Positions 24,943-33,713 are shown, counted from the stretch's first letter. The stretch is DNA of 64,000 bases from 13-1-40CM-70-15 sp964641215 (GCA_964641215.1 CAZXKD010000001.1:13258-77257), one strand, 5' to 3'. The notes: a model not told the origin generated them from the letters alone. Numbers and translations are program-made.

Positions 24943-25899
24943 CTACTCGACCTTCCTGAGCAGTGCTTTCATGCCCGCCATGCTGCGGCGCGTCGACGCT
25001 TCGGCCGTGCCGGCGCCGCGCCAGTGCGTCTCCAGCGACAATACGCCCCGATAGCCGTCTCGTTTGAGCGCGCGCAGCTGGCCCACCCAATCAATGACCC
25101 CCGTCCCCATCGCGGCCCACTCCGTGGTGCCGTCGGGCTTCACGACCGCGTCCTTGCAGTGCACGTGCGCGATGCGATCGGCGGGCAGCCTGGCATAGCC
25201 GTCGGGATAGGGTGTTTCGCCCCGCGCGCGCGCGTTGCCGGGATCCCAGTTCACCTTGAGGGAGGGCTCGCGCACCGCTGACAGCAGCCGTCCCGCTTCG
25301 GCGCCGGTCGCGGTATTGCACGCAGGTTCGTTCTCGAGGTTCAACGTGACGCCCTGCTTCCCCGCCACCCGAGCCGCCTGGCGGAGCCGATCATCGATGG
25401 CGTTCCGATAGGGCGTTTGGTCGTTCAGCCGCCAGAAATCGAAGATGCGAACGTACGGCGTGCCGAAGGTCCGGGCCAACGCGACGGCGCGCTCCAGGAG
25501 CTCGTCCTGCTGCCCGTAGGTGAAGTCGGCGGCGAACTGCGGCCCGCTCGGGCTCGCGGGCGACTTCGGGGCACCCGGCCAGTCGACCTTGAAGATCGGC
25601 GAGGCCAGCTCCGAGACACGCAAGTGGTAGCGGGCGAGCAGACGCCGCGCTTCGGCGACATCGTGCGCGTCCCAACTCATGATGTTCTTGTCGTGGGCGG
25701 ACCGCAGCTCGACGTAGCTGAGCCCGAACTCGATCGCCGCGATCTCGCAGGCGTGCCCCAGGTCCTGGGAGATCTCGTCGGTGAGCACGGAGAGAGGGAA
25801 CACGTCAGCCCGGAGCGCGGCACGCAGGGCCCGACGGAGGGAGCCGAGCGGCAGCGCGACGGCTCCGAGCCCCGCGATAACGTCGCGGCGTGACGTCAT
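24943..25899 (-). CDS. Tat-exported sugar phosphate isomerase/epimerase (TIM barrel)
   Basis: A 318-residue AP_endonuc_2 fold protein with a twin-arginine N-terminus (MTSRRDVIAGLGAVALP). Barrel motifs include SVLTDEISQD, YVELRS, LNLENEPACNT, VNWDPGNA, HVHCKDAV and SLETHW, which supply Glu, Asp and His metal ligands. It is the second such enzyme in the window; the first is at 750-1747. With the adjacent Gfo/Idh/MocA gene it probably processes an oxidised sugar. It starts about 100 bases from the divergent tRNA-Leu gene. Confidence 0.83.
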   Translation of the reverse strand: MTSRRDVIAGLGAVALPLGSLRRALRAALRADVFPLSVLTDEISQDLGHACEIAAIEFGLSYVELRSAHDKNIMSWDAHDVAEARRLLARYHLRVSELASPIFKVDWPGAPKSPASPSGPQFAADFTYGQQDELLERAVALARTFGTPYVRIFDFWRLNDQTPYRNAIDDRLRQAARVAGKQGVTLNLENEPACNTATGAEAGRLLSAVREPSLKVNWDPGNARARGETPYPDGYARLPADRIAHVHCKDAVVKPDGTTEWAAMGTGVIDWVGQLRALKRDGYRGVLSLETHWRGAGTAEASTRRSMAGMKALLRKVE

Positions 25900-26002
25900 G
25901 GGTTCACCACCTCGCGGAAAGGTACCCCCCGCGATTGCGCGGCGCCGCCAGCGCCGTTGCGGACTGTCAAGAATCTCGCCTTAGGATAGATTGTCGCTAG
26001 TT

Positions 26003-26084
26003 GCGACCGTGGCGGAACCGGCAGACGCGCAGGACTTAGGATCCTGTGGGGCAACCCGTGGGGGTTCGAGTCCCTCCGGTCGCA
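26003..26084 (+). tRNA. tRNA-Leu (anticodon UAG)
   Basis: Acceptor stem GCGACCG pairs with CGGTCGC (26077-26083), with A26084 as discriminator. The anticodon stem CAGGA/TCCTG encloses loop CTTAGGA, giving anticodon TAG (reads CUA/CUG). A long variable arm (about 14 bases, GGGGCAACCC type) and a TTCGAGT T-loop confirm a class II leucine tRNA. The CCA end is not encoded. Confidence 0.95.
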
Positions 26085-26100
26085 CTTCTGGGAGTTACCC

Positions 26101-26622
26101 ATGACGGCTCCACTCTCCGTCCTCCTCAACGTCGCCCTCCGCACCACCATCGTCTACCTCGCCCTGCTGCTCGGTCTCCGCCTCACCGGCACCCGACAGC
26201 TCGGCCAGATGTCCACCTTCGACCTCGTCCTCCTGCTGATCATCTCCAACGCGGTCCAGAACGCCATGGTCGGCCCCGACACCAGCCTCGCGGGCGGGCT
26301 CGTGGCCGCCGGGGTCCTGATCGGCTGGCATGCCGTCATCGACCGCCTGCGCCTGAGCAGTCGCAGACTGCACAAGTTGCTTGCCGGCGAAGGGATCATG
26401 CTCATCAACCGGGGAGCGGCGCTGGACGCACACCTGCGGCGGGCCGGGGTGACCCGCGACGAGCTGCTCCAGGCGTTGCGAGAGCATGGTGTGGCCCGGG
26501 TGGAGGACGTGCGGCTCGCCGTGCTCGAGCCCGACGGGGCGATCAGCGTGATCCGTAACGACGACTTGATGCCTGGCGTGCGCCCGCATCACCGCATCCG
26601 GGCGATCCGGCGCGGGAACTGA
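26101..26622 (+). CDS. DUF421 (YetF-like) membrane protein
   Basis: A 173-residue protein with N-terminal membrane helices (about 6-28 and two more to about 80) and the family signature LRLTGTRQLGQMSTFDLVLLLIISNAVQNAM. A cytoplasmic domain follows with LLAGEGIMLINRG, the VTRDELLQALREHGV helix and DVRLAVLEPDGAISVI. The role of the family is poorly known. It starts 16 bases after the tRNA gene. Confidence 0.85.
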   Translation: MTAPLSVLLNVALRTTIVYLALLLGLRLTGTRQLGQMSTFDLVLLLIISNAVQNAMVGPDTSLAGGLVAAGVLIGWHAVIDRLRLSSRRLHKLLAGEGIMLINRGAALDAHLRRAGVTRDELLQALREHGVARVEDVRLAVLEPDGAISVIRNDDLMPGVRPHHRIRAIRRGN

Positions 26623-26686
26623 GCAGGCCCCCTCCCACTGCCCCCAGTCCCGAGCCCCTAGGCCATATCGTTAGATTTCTCTGGGC

Positions 26687-27934
26687 ATGACCAGCATCCA
26701 GATCAAGAAGACCCGCGAAGAGCCGGGGGAGACTTCCCTCGCCGTGACGGTGCCGCCCGAGAGCGTGCGGGAAGCCGAGGAACGGGCCACGCGCGCCTGG
26801 CAGTCCCGGGCGCGGCTCCCTGGCTTCCGCAAAGGCAAGGCGCCGACGGCCGTCGTGCGTAAGCGCTTCGCCGACGACATCCGCCAGCAGGTGCTGCAGG
26901 AGCTGCTGCAGGAGAGCTGGAAGGCCGCCCTGGCCCAGGAGCAGCTGAAGCCGATCGCCGATCCGCACATCCACAACCTCAAGTGGGAAGAGGGCGCGCC
27001 CGTCACCTTCGAGCTCCACGTCGAGGTGAAGCCGGACCTGAAGCTCGGGCGTCTGGGCGGCTTCCGGCTGAAGCGCACCGTGGCGCCCGTGACCCAGGAG
27101 CAGGTCGACGCCCGGGTGAATATGCTGCGCGACCAGCGCTCGCCGTGGACGCCGGTGAGCGGGGAGAAGCCCAGGCCCAAGGATCTGGTCCACGTCACCA
27201 TCGCGCAGCGCCAGGGGAGCGAGGTCAAGGACCATCAGCCCTACCAGTTCGTCCTGGGCGAGGGCCGCGCCATTCCGGAAGTGGAGGAGCGGATCACCGG
27301 CCTCCTGCCCGGCGAGACGGTGGACGCGATGGTGCGCTTCCCGGACGATTTCCCCGAAGAGGCGAAGCGGGGACAGATTCGGGATATCCGGCTCACCCTA
27401 CACGAGGTGAAGCGCCAGCAACTCCCCGAGCTGTCCGATGAGTTCGCCAGGGAGGTCGGGGACTTCGAATCGCTCGCGGCACTCAAGGCGGCCGTTCGGG
27501 CGGACCTGGAGAAGGACTCCGAACGCGAGGCCGACGCGCGGGTGCGCGGCGAGCTGATCGAGCAGCTCGTGGCCGCCAATCACGTGACGGCGCCGCGGCC
27601 GCTGGTGGAGCGGGCGCTGCTCGTCTACGCGCAGGCCTACGGCATCCCGGAGGACCGCTGGGAGCAGTTCGCGGCGGAGTTCCGGCCGGTGGCTGAAGCG
27701 CAGGTACGGCGCGACCTGGTGCTCGATACCGTGGTGGAGAAGGAAAAGCTGTACGCGACCGAAGCCGAGCTCGACGAGCGGATCCAGCAGCTCGCGGCGC
27801 GGCGGCAGATCCCGGCGGCCCAGCTGTACGCCTCGCTCGAGAAGGAGAAGCGGCTCCGCGACGTCGAGCGGAGCATTACCGAAGAGAAGGTGTTCGCCTT
27901 TCTTCTGAACCAGTCGACCGTGGAGCAGCCGTGA
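26687..27934 (+). CDS. tig: Trigger factor, ribosome-associated chaperone / prolyl isomerase
   Basis: A 415-residue protein in the usual three-part order. The N-terminal ribosome-binding domain carries the signature loop LPGFRKGKAP (about 45-54). A PPIase domain occupies about 150-240 (VHVTIAQRQ..., GEGRAIPEVEERITGLLPGE). The C-terminal helical chaperone arms follow. It binds L23 at the exit tunnel and shields nascent chains. The order tig-clpP-clpX is conserved in many bacteria. The stop overlaps the clpP GTG (GTGA). Confidence 0.95.
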   Translation: MTSIQIKKTREEPGETSLAVTVPPESVREAEERATRAWQSRARLPGFRKGKAPTAVVRKRFADDIRQQVLQELLQESWKAALAQEQLKPIADPHIHNLKWEEGAPVTFELHVEVKPDLKLGRLGGFRLKRTVAPVTQEQVDARVNMLRDQRSPWTPVSGEKPRPKDLVHVTIAQRQGSEVKDHQPYQFVLGEGRAIPEVEERITGLLPGETVDAMVRFPDDFPEEAKRGQIRDIRLTLHEVKRQQLPELSDEFAREVGDFESLAALKAAVRADLEKDSEREADARVRGELIEQLVAANHVTAPRPLVERALLVYAQAYGIPEDRWEQFAAEFRPVAEAQVRRDLVLDTVVEKEKLYATEAELDERIQQLAARRQIPAAQLYASLEKEKRLRDVERSITEEKVFAFLLNQSTVEQP

Positions 27935-28554
27935 CGATGAGCACGATTTATCCGCCCTATATCATCGAGCGCTCGAGCCGGGGCGAGCGCACCTACGACA
28001 TCTTCAGCCGGCTGCTCCTGGACCGCATCGTGTTCCTCGGTGCGCCGATCAACGACGATGTCGCCAATATCATCATCGCCCAGCTGTTGTTTCTCGACGC
28101 CGACAACCCCGAGCGCGACATCTACCTGTACATCAATTCACCCGGGGGCATCATCTCGAGCGGCATGGCGATCTACGACACCATGCAGTTCCTGCGGGCG
28201 CCGGTGAACACGATCTGCATGGGCATGGCGGCCTCGATGGGCTCCTTCTTGCTCGCCGCGGGTCGGAAAGGAAAGCGCTCGGCGCTGCCGCACGCGCGCA
28301 TCATGATGCACCAGCCCTCGGGCGGGGCGCAGGGGACGGCGGCGGACATCGAGATCCAAGCGCGCGAGATTTTGTACCTGCGTGGCAAGCTGAACGAATT
28401 GTATGCCAAGCACACCGGCAAGGGGTTAGACCTGATCGAGAAGGACATGGACCGCGACCGCTTCATGTCCGCCGACGAGGCGAAAGAATACGGCCTCATC
28501 GATAATGTGATCGCCCATCTCCAGGAGATGGACGGCGGCAAGAAGAAAGACTGA
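27931..28554 (+). CDS. clpP: ATP-dependent Clp protease proteolytic subunit
   Basis: A serine peptidase of about 205 residues. Counting from ATG 27937, nucleophile Ser100 lies in GMAASMGSFLL, His125 in IMMHQPSGG, and the catalytic Asp in the DRFMSADEAKEYGLID region. The IYLYINSPGG loop is typical. GTG 27931 overlaps the tig stop and ATG 27937 is an equally good start. It forms the tetradecameric chamber that works with ClpX, encoded 41 bases downstream. Confidence 0.96.
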   Translation: MTMSTIYPPYIIERSSRGERTYDIFSRLLLDRIVFLGAPINDDVANIIIAQLLFLDADNPERDIYLYINSPGGIISSGMAIYDTMQFLRAPVNTICMGMAASMGSFLLAAGRKGKRSALPHARIMMHQPSGGAQGTAADIEIQAREILYLRGKLNELYAKHTGKGLDLIEKDMDRDRFMSADEAKEYGLIDNVIAHLQEMDGGKKKD

Positions 28555-28595
28555 TCCCTTGCGCCGGCTCAGGCGGTTTCCCATGTTAGGGCGCC

Positions 28596-29846
28596 ATGTC
28601 TCACGATAAGCACCTCCGCTGCTCGTTCTGCGGCAAGTCCAAGGATTCGGTCCGGAAATTCATCTCCGGCCCGTCGGTGTACATCTGCAATGAGTGCATC
28701 GCGCTGTGCAACGAGATCCTGGCCGAAGACGAGGAGCGGGAAGTCGCCGAGGCGATCACCCAGGTCCCCACGCCCGCCGAGATCAAGGACGTTCTGGACC
28801 AGTACGTGATCGGCCAGGAGCGCTCCAAGAAGACTCTCGCCGTCGCCGTGTACAACCACTACAAGCGCATCAACTCCCACTCGGGGCGCGAGGTCGAGGT
28901 CGAGCTGGACAAGAGCAACATCCTGCTGATGGGCCCGACGGGCGTGGGCAAGACGCTCCTCGCCCAGACGCTGGCCCGCATCCTAGACGTGCCGTTCACC
29001 ATCGCCGACGCCACCACGCTCACCGAGGCCGGGTACGTGGGCGAGGACGTGGAGAACATCCTGGTGCGGCTGCTGCAATCCGCGGACTTCAACGTCTCCG
29101 AGGCCGAGCGCGGCATCGTCTACATCGACGAAATCGACAAGATCGCCCGCAAGTCCGAGAACCCCAGCATCACGCGCGACGTCTCGGGTGAGGGCGTGCA
29201 ACAGGCCCTCCTCAAGATCCTGGAGGGCACCGTGGCGAGCGTGCCACCTCAGGGCGGCCGCAAGCACCCGCAGCAGGAGTACATCCAGGTCAACACCAAG
29301 GACATCCTGTTCATCTGCGGCGGCGCGTTCGACGGGCTGGAGAAGATCATCGAGGCTCGCACCGGACGTCGACAGATCGGGTTCACCCGCGAGGAGGTCG
29401 AGCAAGGGGCGGTGGAGAAGGCCAAGCGGAACCCCTTCGCCGACGTCGAGCCCGACGACCTGCTGCGCTACGGGCTGATTCCCGAGCTGGTCGGCCGTCT
29501 CCCCGTCAGCGTGCCGCTCGACGCGCTCGACGAGGACGCGCTGATCCGCATCCTGGTCGAGCCCAAGAACGCGTTGGTCAAGCAATACCAGAAGCTGTTC
29601 GATCTCGAGGACGTGCGGCTCACCATCGAAAAGGAGGCGCTGCGCGCCATCGCTCAAAAGGCGATCAAGCGCGGGACCGGCGCCCGAGGCCTGCGCGCCA
29701 TCCTCGAGGAGATGATGACGGAGATCATGTTCGAGTTGCCGAGCCGTGACGACGTGCGCGAGGTCGCCGTCACCGCCGAGTGCGTCATTGAGGGCCGGCA
29801 GCCGCTGCTCGTCACCGAGCGGGCGCGACAGAAGAAAGAAGCCTGA
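28596..29846 (+). CDS. clpX: ATP-dependent Clp protease ATP-binding subunit ClpX
   Basis: A 416-residue AAA+ unfoldase. The zinc-binding domain has C9, C12, C31 and C34. Walker A GPTGVGKT lies near 112-119, Walker B with IVYIDEIDKIA near 175, and sensor motifs with RGTGARGLRAILE in the C-terminal part. It recognises substrates and feeds ClpP. The stop codon lies within CTGA, where the following engB gene may start with CTG. Confidence 0.97.
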   Translation: MSHDKHLRCSFCGKSKDSVRKFISGPSVYICNECIALCNEILAEDEEREVAEAITQVPTPAEIKDVLDQYVIGQERSKKTLAVAVYNHYKRINSHSGREVEVELDKSNILLMGPTGVGKTLLAQTLARILDVPFTIADATTLTEAGYVGEDVENILVRLLQSADFNVSEAERGIVYIDEIDKIARKSENPSITRDVSGEGVQQALLKILEGTVASVPPQGGRKHPQQEYIQVNTKDILFICGGAFDGLEKIIEARTGRRQIGFTREEVEQGAVEKAKRNPFADVEPDDLLRYGLIPELVGRLPVSVPLDALDEDALIRILVEPKNALVKQYQKLFDLEDVRLTIEKEALRAIAQKAIKRGTGARGLRAILEEMMTEIMFELPSRDDVREVAVTAECVIEGRQPLLVTERARQKKEA

Positions 29847-30514
29847 CGGGCGCCCTCCACCCCCCCGTTCCCCGGTTCATCGGCTCTTTTCCCCGCGCCG
29901 ATGCCACGCTCAACCCGCCACTTCCCGAAGTCGCGTTCCTCGGCCGCACCAATGTCGGCAAGTCGAGCCTGCTCAATGCCCTCGTGGGCGCCCGTATCGC
30001 GAAGGTTTCCGGCACGCCGGGAAAGACGAGGATGATGAACGTGTACCAGGTCGAGGTGCGCGGTGCGCCGTACGCGGGGCGCGAAGGCGCGGAAGGCTTT
30101 CCCCACGCACCCCTTACCACGGACGGCGCACTGTACTTTCTCGATCTTCCGGGGTATGGATACTCGCGGGCGAGCAAGACCGACCGGACCACCTTCCGCC
30201 GGCTCGTCACGCATGCACTGCGCCGCGAACAGCTGGCGGGCGCCGTCTGGCTGCTCGATGTCCGCCGCGAGCCCTCGGCAGACGACCGGACGATGCAGGA
30301 TCTGCTGGCCGCGATGGGCACGCGGGTCCTTGCGACCGTCACCAAGAGCGACAAGCTGCGTCGCGGAGCACGGGGGCACCGCGCGCAGGAGCTGCGGGAA
30401 ACCCTGAGACTCGACGCGGACCAGATCCTCGTCACCAGCGCCAAGACGGGCGAGGGGATCGAGGAGCTGCGCGCGGCGATTGTCGCATTGATCGGGAAGG
30501 TGGACGATCTGTGA
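29843..30514 (+). CDS. engB: Ribosome biogenesis GTPase EngB/YsxC, probable CTG start
   Basis: A TRAFAC-class GTPase of about 223 residues. G1 FLGRTNVGKSSLLNAL lies near 33-48, followed by the SGTPGKTRMMN switch I region, G3 DLPGYGYSRAS, G4 TKSDKL and G5 SAKTGEGI. Homologues need about 25-30 residues before G1, and the frame supplies them (PPVPRFIG...PEVAFLGR). No ATG, GTG or TTG exists there; the first downstream GTG/ATG would remove G1. The only near-cognate start is CTG 29843, overlapping the clpX stop as CTGA, the same junction style seen with ATGA/GTGA elsewhere. The protein assists large-subunit assembly. Confidence 0.88.
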   Translation: MTGALHPPVPRFIGSFPRADATLNPPLPEVAFLGRTNVGKSSLLNALVGARIAKVSGTPGKTRMMNVYQVEVRGAPYAGREGAEGFPHAPLTTDGALYFLDLPGYGYSRASKTDRTTFRRLVTHALRREQLAGAVWLLDVRREPSADDRTMQDLLAAMGTRVLATVTKSDKLRRGARGHRAQELRETLRLDADQILVTSAKTGEGIEELRAAIVALIGKVDDL

Positions 30515-31149
30515 GCGTCGGACGGTCGGACAGTCGGACGGTCAGACGGTGGCAACGGGGAGCGGCGATCCTCGGGTGTATGCTGTCCCTCAGTCCGACG
30601 GTGCCACTGTCCGCCCAGGGCGATACGCTCCCCATCGGCTACGGCACCCTCAAGCGTGACGACATCGTCGTCCGGTTCGCGACCGGCCAGATCGAGATTC
30701 AGATCCTGCCGCTCGACGAGCAGGTCATCCGGCTGCTCGCCTCCGACACCTACCGCTCCCTGAGCGACCTGATCAAGAGCAAACAGACGGATATCGACGA
30801 CCAGGCCCAGCGGGCGGGTGTCCGGCACCCCACCCTGGTCCTCGTCACGTTCTTCGGCGACGTGCCGCAAGCGCGCTTCGTCCCCGAGGATGTCAACCTC
30901 ACCAGCCGCGGCCGGCTGTTCCGTCCGGTAGGGATCGTGCCGCTGTCGCCGGTGTGGGGCTCGCAGCAGCTCGAGGCCCACCAGCAAGCGGTGGCGATCT
31001 ACGTGTTCGAGGAGGGGATCAGCTTCCGTGAACAACTCACGATGAGCTACGAAGGGTTGTCGAGCGACTCCTGGAGCCGCGCCGCCCGCGTGCTCGACCA
31101 GGAGCGGGCGCGGGTGTTGGCGCGGGCGCAGGCGAAGCAGAACCCGTAG
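30511..31149 (+). CDS. Secreted protein of unknown function
   Basis: A 212-residue protein with GTG start overlapping the engB stop (GTGA). The N-terminus has an unusual basic stretch (SVGRSDSRTVRRWQR) encoded by an iterated GGACGGTC repeat, then a hydrophobic signal segment ending LSAQG. The mature domain (about 42-212) opens DTLPIGYGTLKRDDIVVRFATGQIEIQILPLDEQVIRLL and has further strands near FFGDVPQARF and IVPLSPVW. It ends in a basic helix. No family recognised. The next kinase gene overlaps its stop by one base. Confidence 0.6.
   Translation: MSVGRSDSRTVRRWQRGAAILGCMLSLSPTVPLSAQGDTLPIGYGTLKRDDIVVRFATGQIEIQILPLDEQVIRLLASDTYRSLSDLIKSKQTDIDDQAQRAGVRHPTLVLVTFFGDVPQARFVPEDVNLTSRGRLFRPVGIVPLSPVWGSQQLEAHQQAVAIYVFEEGISFREQLTMSYEGLSSDSWSRAARVLDQERARVLARAQAKQNP
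30517..30550. repeat. Iterated GGACGGTC-type short repeat inside a coding start
   Basis: Four imperfect 8-base units (GGACGGTC, GGACAGTC, GGACGGTC, AGACGGT) form the first codons of the secreted protein gene. A partial reverse-type sequence (CAGTCCGACGGTG) occurs downstream near 30592. It resembles the GGGAAAC-type arrays elsewhere in the window in unit length and position. Confidence 0.6.
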
Positions 31150-33359
31150 TGCCGGCCCCTTCTCATCCCATCCTCCTCGCCCTGAGCGGCGCGGCCCTCC
31201 TCGGCCTCGGCTGGGCATTTTGGTACCTGCTGGCGCGGCTCGACCGGAGCGAGCGGGAACGACGTCACGCCACCGACGAGCTCAACCGTCGGCTCTCGGA
31301 GCTGTTCTCCCTCCAGGAGCTCTCCTACGTCCTGTCGGACTCGCTCCAGCTCGAGCGCACCGTGGATCAGGTCGTGCGGTATGCCCTGCGCTTCTTCGAC
31401 GCCCGCGGCGCCCTGGTCGTGCTCGCCGGCGAAGGGGACACGGACCCGTTGCGGGTCGCGGCCGCCGATGGGGCGCTGGCCCACCTCAAGGGCACTACGA
31501 TTCCGCGTGACGACGCCGGTCTCGTCGCGCGCTCGGTGGGCAAGGACCGCATCGAGCAGGTCCGCAATTCGCCCACCCCGGGGCAAGAAGGGGGAGGGGG
31601 GGGAGAGTCCGCGCGGACGCAGCTCGTGGGCCAGACGATGGCCGACGCCGCCGCGGCCGTCCCGCTGCGAGCCCACGGCGTGGTCGTGGGCTCGCTGGTC
31701 GTAGCCGAGCCGCGCGGCGGGGTCTTCCACGCCGACGACATCCGCCTGCTGTCGACCATCGCGACGCACGCCGCCATCGTGCTCGCGAACGCCCGGTTCT
31801 TCGAGATGGTCCGGCGCGCCAAAGAGCAGTGGGAGACCGCGTTCGACGCGCTGAGCGAGGGCATGGCCGTGGTGGACGAGGCAGGACGTGTGCGCCGCGC
31901 CAACCGCTCGCTCGCCACGATGCTGGGCCGTCCCATCGCCGACGTGATCGGCGAGCCCCTGTCCCGGGCGCTGCTGGGCGGGGAGCAGGCGCACATTCTC
32001 CTGGAGCTGCTCGAAGCGACACGCCGGGGCGAGCGCCCCGCGCCGCTCGTCGCCCGCTCTACGCCGCTGGGTCGCACGATGCGCGTCGCCGCCGCGCGCA
32101 TGCCCACCCCTACCGCCGAGCAGAGCCTCGTGGTCCTGGTGGAGGACGTCACCGATCAGCAGACGATGGAATCCCAGCTCATCCAGAGCGAGAAGCTCGC
32201 GGCCGTCGGCCAGCTGGTGTCGGGCGTCGCGCACGAGCTGAATAACCCGCTCACCTCCATCGCCGGACTCGCGGAGTTCCTGCTGGAGCAGCGCGAACTC
32301 GGCCCCAAAGACCGCGGCCATCTCCGGGTCATCCACGAGCAGGCCGACCGCGCTGGCCGCATCGTGCGCGACCTGCTCACCTTCGCGCGCAAGAGCACGA
32401 CCGAGCGGGTCCGCGTGGACCTGAACGACGTGGTGCAGCGCACCCTGACGCTCCTGACCTACGACCTCCGACTCGAAGACGTCGAGACGCGGAAAGATCT
32501 GGCCCCCACGCTCCCCGAGATCATCGGCGACCGCCACGCCCTGCAACAGGTGGTGCTGAACCTGCTCACCAACGCGGGGCATGCCGTGGCCGGCAACCCG
32601 GCCGGCCAGCCCCGCCTCATCAGCGTGCGAACGTGGTTCGACGGTCAGGTTCACCTCCGCGTGACCGACAACGGGCCGGGAATTCCCGAATCCGTTGTCT
32701 CACAACTCTTTACTCCGTTCTTTACCACCAAGGAGCCCGGCCAGGGTACCGGCCTGGGGCTCTCCATCAGCTATTCCATTATCCAGGCCCACGGCGGGCA
32801 CATCGTGCTGGAGCGCCCAGCGGAGGGCGGAGCCGCCTTTCGCCTGGATCTCCCACCCGCCCCGGCCGCACCGCTGGCTCCCGCCGCTGAGCCGCCGGCT
32901 CGGCGGACCCAGCGCCCCGAGCGCGCGCCCCCACCCCCCGTCCCCGCTTCCCCCCCGCCTGCACCGGAGGTCCCCGTCAGCCGGCGCCGCATCCTGCTGG
33001 TGGACGATGATCCTGCGGTGCGCCGCGTCGTCCGGGCCTTGTTCGGTCGCGAGGGACACAGCGTCGAGGTAGCCCGCAACGCACAGCAGGCGCTGGAACT
33101 GGCGGCCAGCAATGCCTACGACCTCATCATTGCCGACGGGCGCGCCACGGCCAGGGGCGGGAGGAAGCTGTTCGTGGAGGAACTGGTGGCCCGGAAGGCG
33201 GGCCTCAAGGACCGCATCCTCGTCGCCACTGGGGATGTGCGACCGGCGACGGAGGAGGCGCTGGCGCGGCTCGGCCTGCGCTACGTGCGCAAGCCCTTCA
33301 ACCTCCGGGATCTCCGGGACGAAGCCGCACGGGTTTGGGCCGCTACCACGCTGTCGTAG
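31149..33359 (+). CDS. Hybrid sensor histidine kinase (GAF-PAS-HisKA-HATPase-REC)
   Basis: A 736-residue protein. One N-terminal membrane helix (about 8-28) precedes a short coiled coil, a GAF domain (about 55-215), a PAS domain (about 222-340) and HisKA with H362 (SGVAHELNNP). HATPase boxes DNGPGIP and GTGLGLSISYSI follow. After a proline-rich linker (about 565-615) a receiver domain carries LLVDDDP, phosphoacceptor D663 (IIADGRA), VATGD and RKPF. The NtrB-like HisKA (HELNNP) suggests partners of the NtrC type. An 8-G tract at 31596-31603 encodes a glycine run in the GAF region. The last 79 bases overlap the convergent ATL gene. Confidence 0.9.
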   Translation: MPAPSHPILLALSGAALLGLGWAFWYLLARLDRSERERRHATDELNRRLSELFSLQELSYVLSDSLQLERTVDQVVRYALRFFDARGALVVLAGEGDTDPLRVAAADGALAHLKGTTIPRDDAGLVARSVGKDRIEQVRNSPTPGQEGGGGGESARTQLVGQTMADAAAAVPLRAHGVVVGSLVVAEPRGGVFHADDIRLLSTIATHAAIVLANARFFEMVRRAKEQWETAFDALSEGMAVVDEAGRVRRANRSLATMLGRPIADVIGEPLSRALLGGEQAHILLELLEATRRGERPAPLVARSTPLGRTMRVAAARMPTPTAEQSLVVLVEDVTDQQTMESQLIQSEKLAAVGQLVSGVAHELNNPLTSIAGLAEFLLEQRELGPKDRGHLRVIHEQADRAGRIVRDLLTFARKSTTERVRVDLNDVVQRTLTLLTYDLRLEDVETRKDLAPTLPEIIGDRHALQQVVLNLLTNAGHAVAGNPAGQPRLISVRTWFDGQVHLRVTDNGPGIPESVVSQLFTPFFTTKEPGQGTGLGLSISYSIIQAHGGHIVLERPAEGGAAFRLDLPPAPAAPLAPAAEPPARRTQRPERAPPPPVPASPPPAPEVPVSRRRILLVDDDPAVRRVVRALFGREGHSVEVARNAQQALELAASNAYDLIIADGRATARGGRKLFVEELVARKAGLKDRILVATGDVRPATEEALARLGLRYVRKPFNLRDLRDEAARVWAATTLS

Positions 33360-33670
33360 GCCTCCGCGGGCCAGCCATAGAGCGACAAGTTCACGGCGCC
33401 CCCGGGCGCGAACTTCACGCCTTCCCGCAGCAGCAGCGCGCGTTGCAGGACCGCGCTATGGTCGAGCGCCGAGAGGGAGATGCGGCCCGCGACGTTGATC
33501 ACCCGCCACCAGGGGACGTCGGTTTCCTCGGGGAGGGCTGAAAGCGCCCAGCCCACCGTGCGCGCGGCGCCCGGCCGGCCCGCCAGCCGCGCCACGATGC
33601 CATAGGTCGCTACCCGCCCCCTGGGGATGTGTTTGACGACCCGATAGATCCGGTGATAGAACGGGTTCAC
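33281..33670 (-). CDS. Alkyltransferase-like (ATL) DNA-damage recognition protein
   Basis: A 129-residue protein with the DNA-binding fold of O6-methylguanine methyltransferase: IPRGRVATYGIVARLAG, GWALSALP, and the active-site position reading VPWWRVIN where MGMT has PCHRV. Trp in place of Cys marks ATL proteins, which bind alkylguanine and hand it to nucleotide excision repair. The second Trp in place of His is less usual. GTG 33670 is chosen because homologues start shortly before the NPFYHRIYRVV segment. The C-terminus carries a 20-residue basic extension that overlaps the kinase gene tail to tail by 79 bases. Confidence 0.75.
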   Translation of the reverse strand: MNPFYHRIYRVVKHIPRGRVATYGIVARLAGRPGAARTVGWALSALPEETDVPWWRVINVAGRISLSALDHSAVLQRALLLREGVKFAPGGAVNLSLYGWPAEAYDSVVAAQTRAASSRRSRRLKGLRT

Positions 33671-33713
33671 GGCGCTCCCGGCTGTAGCTGGGTCACCACC
33701 CTCAACCGTCGAG

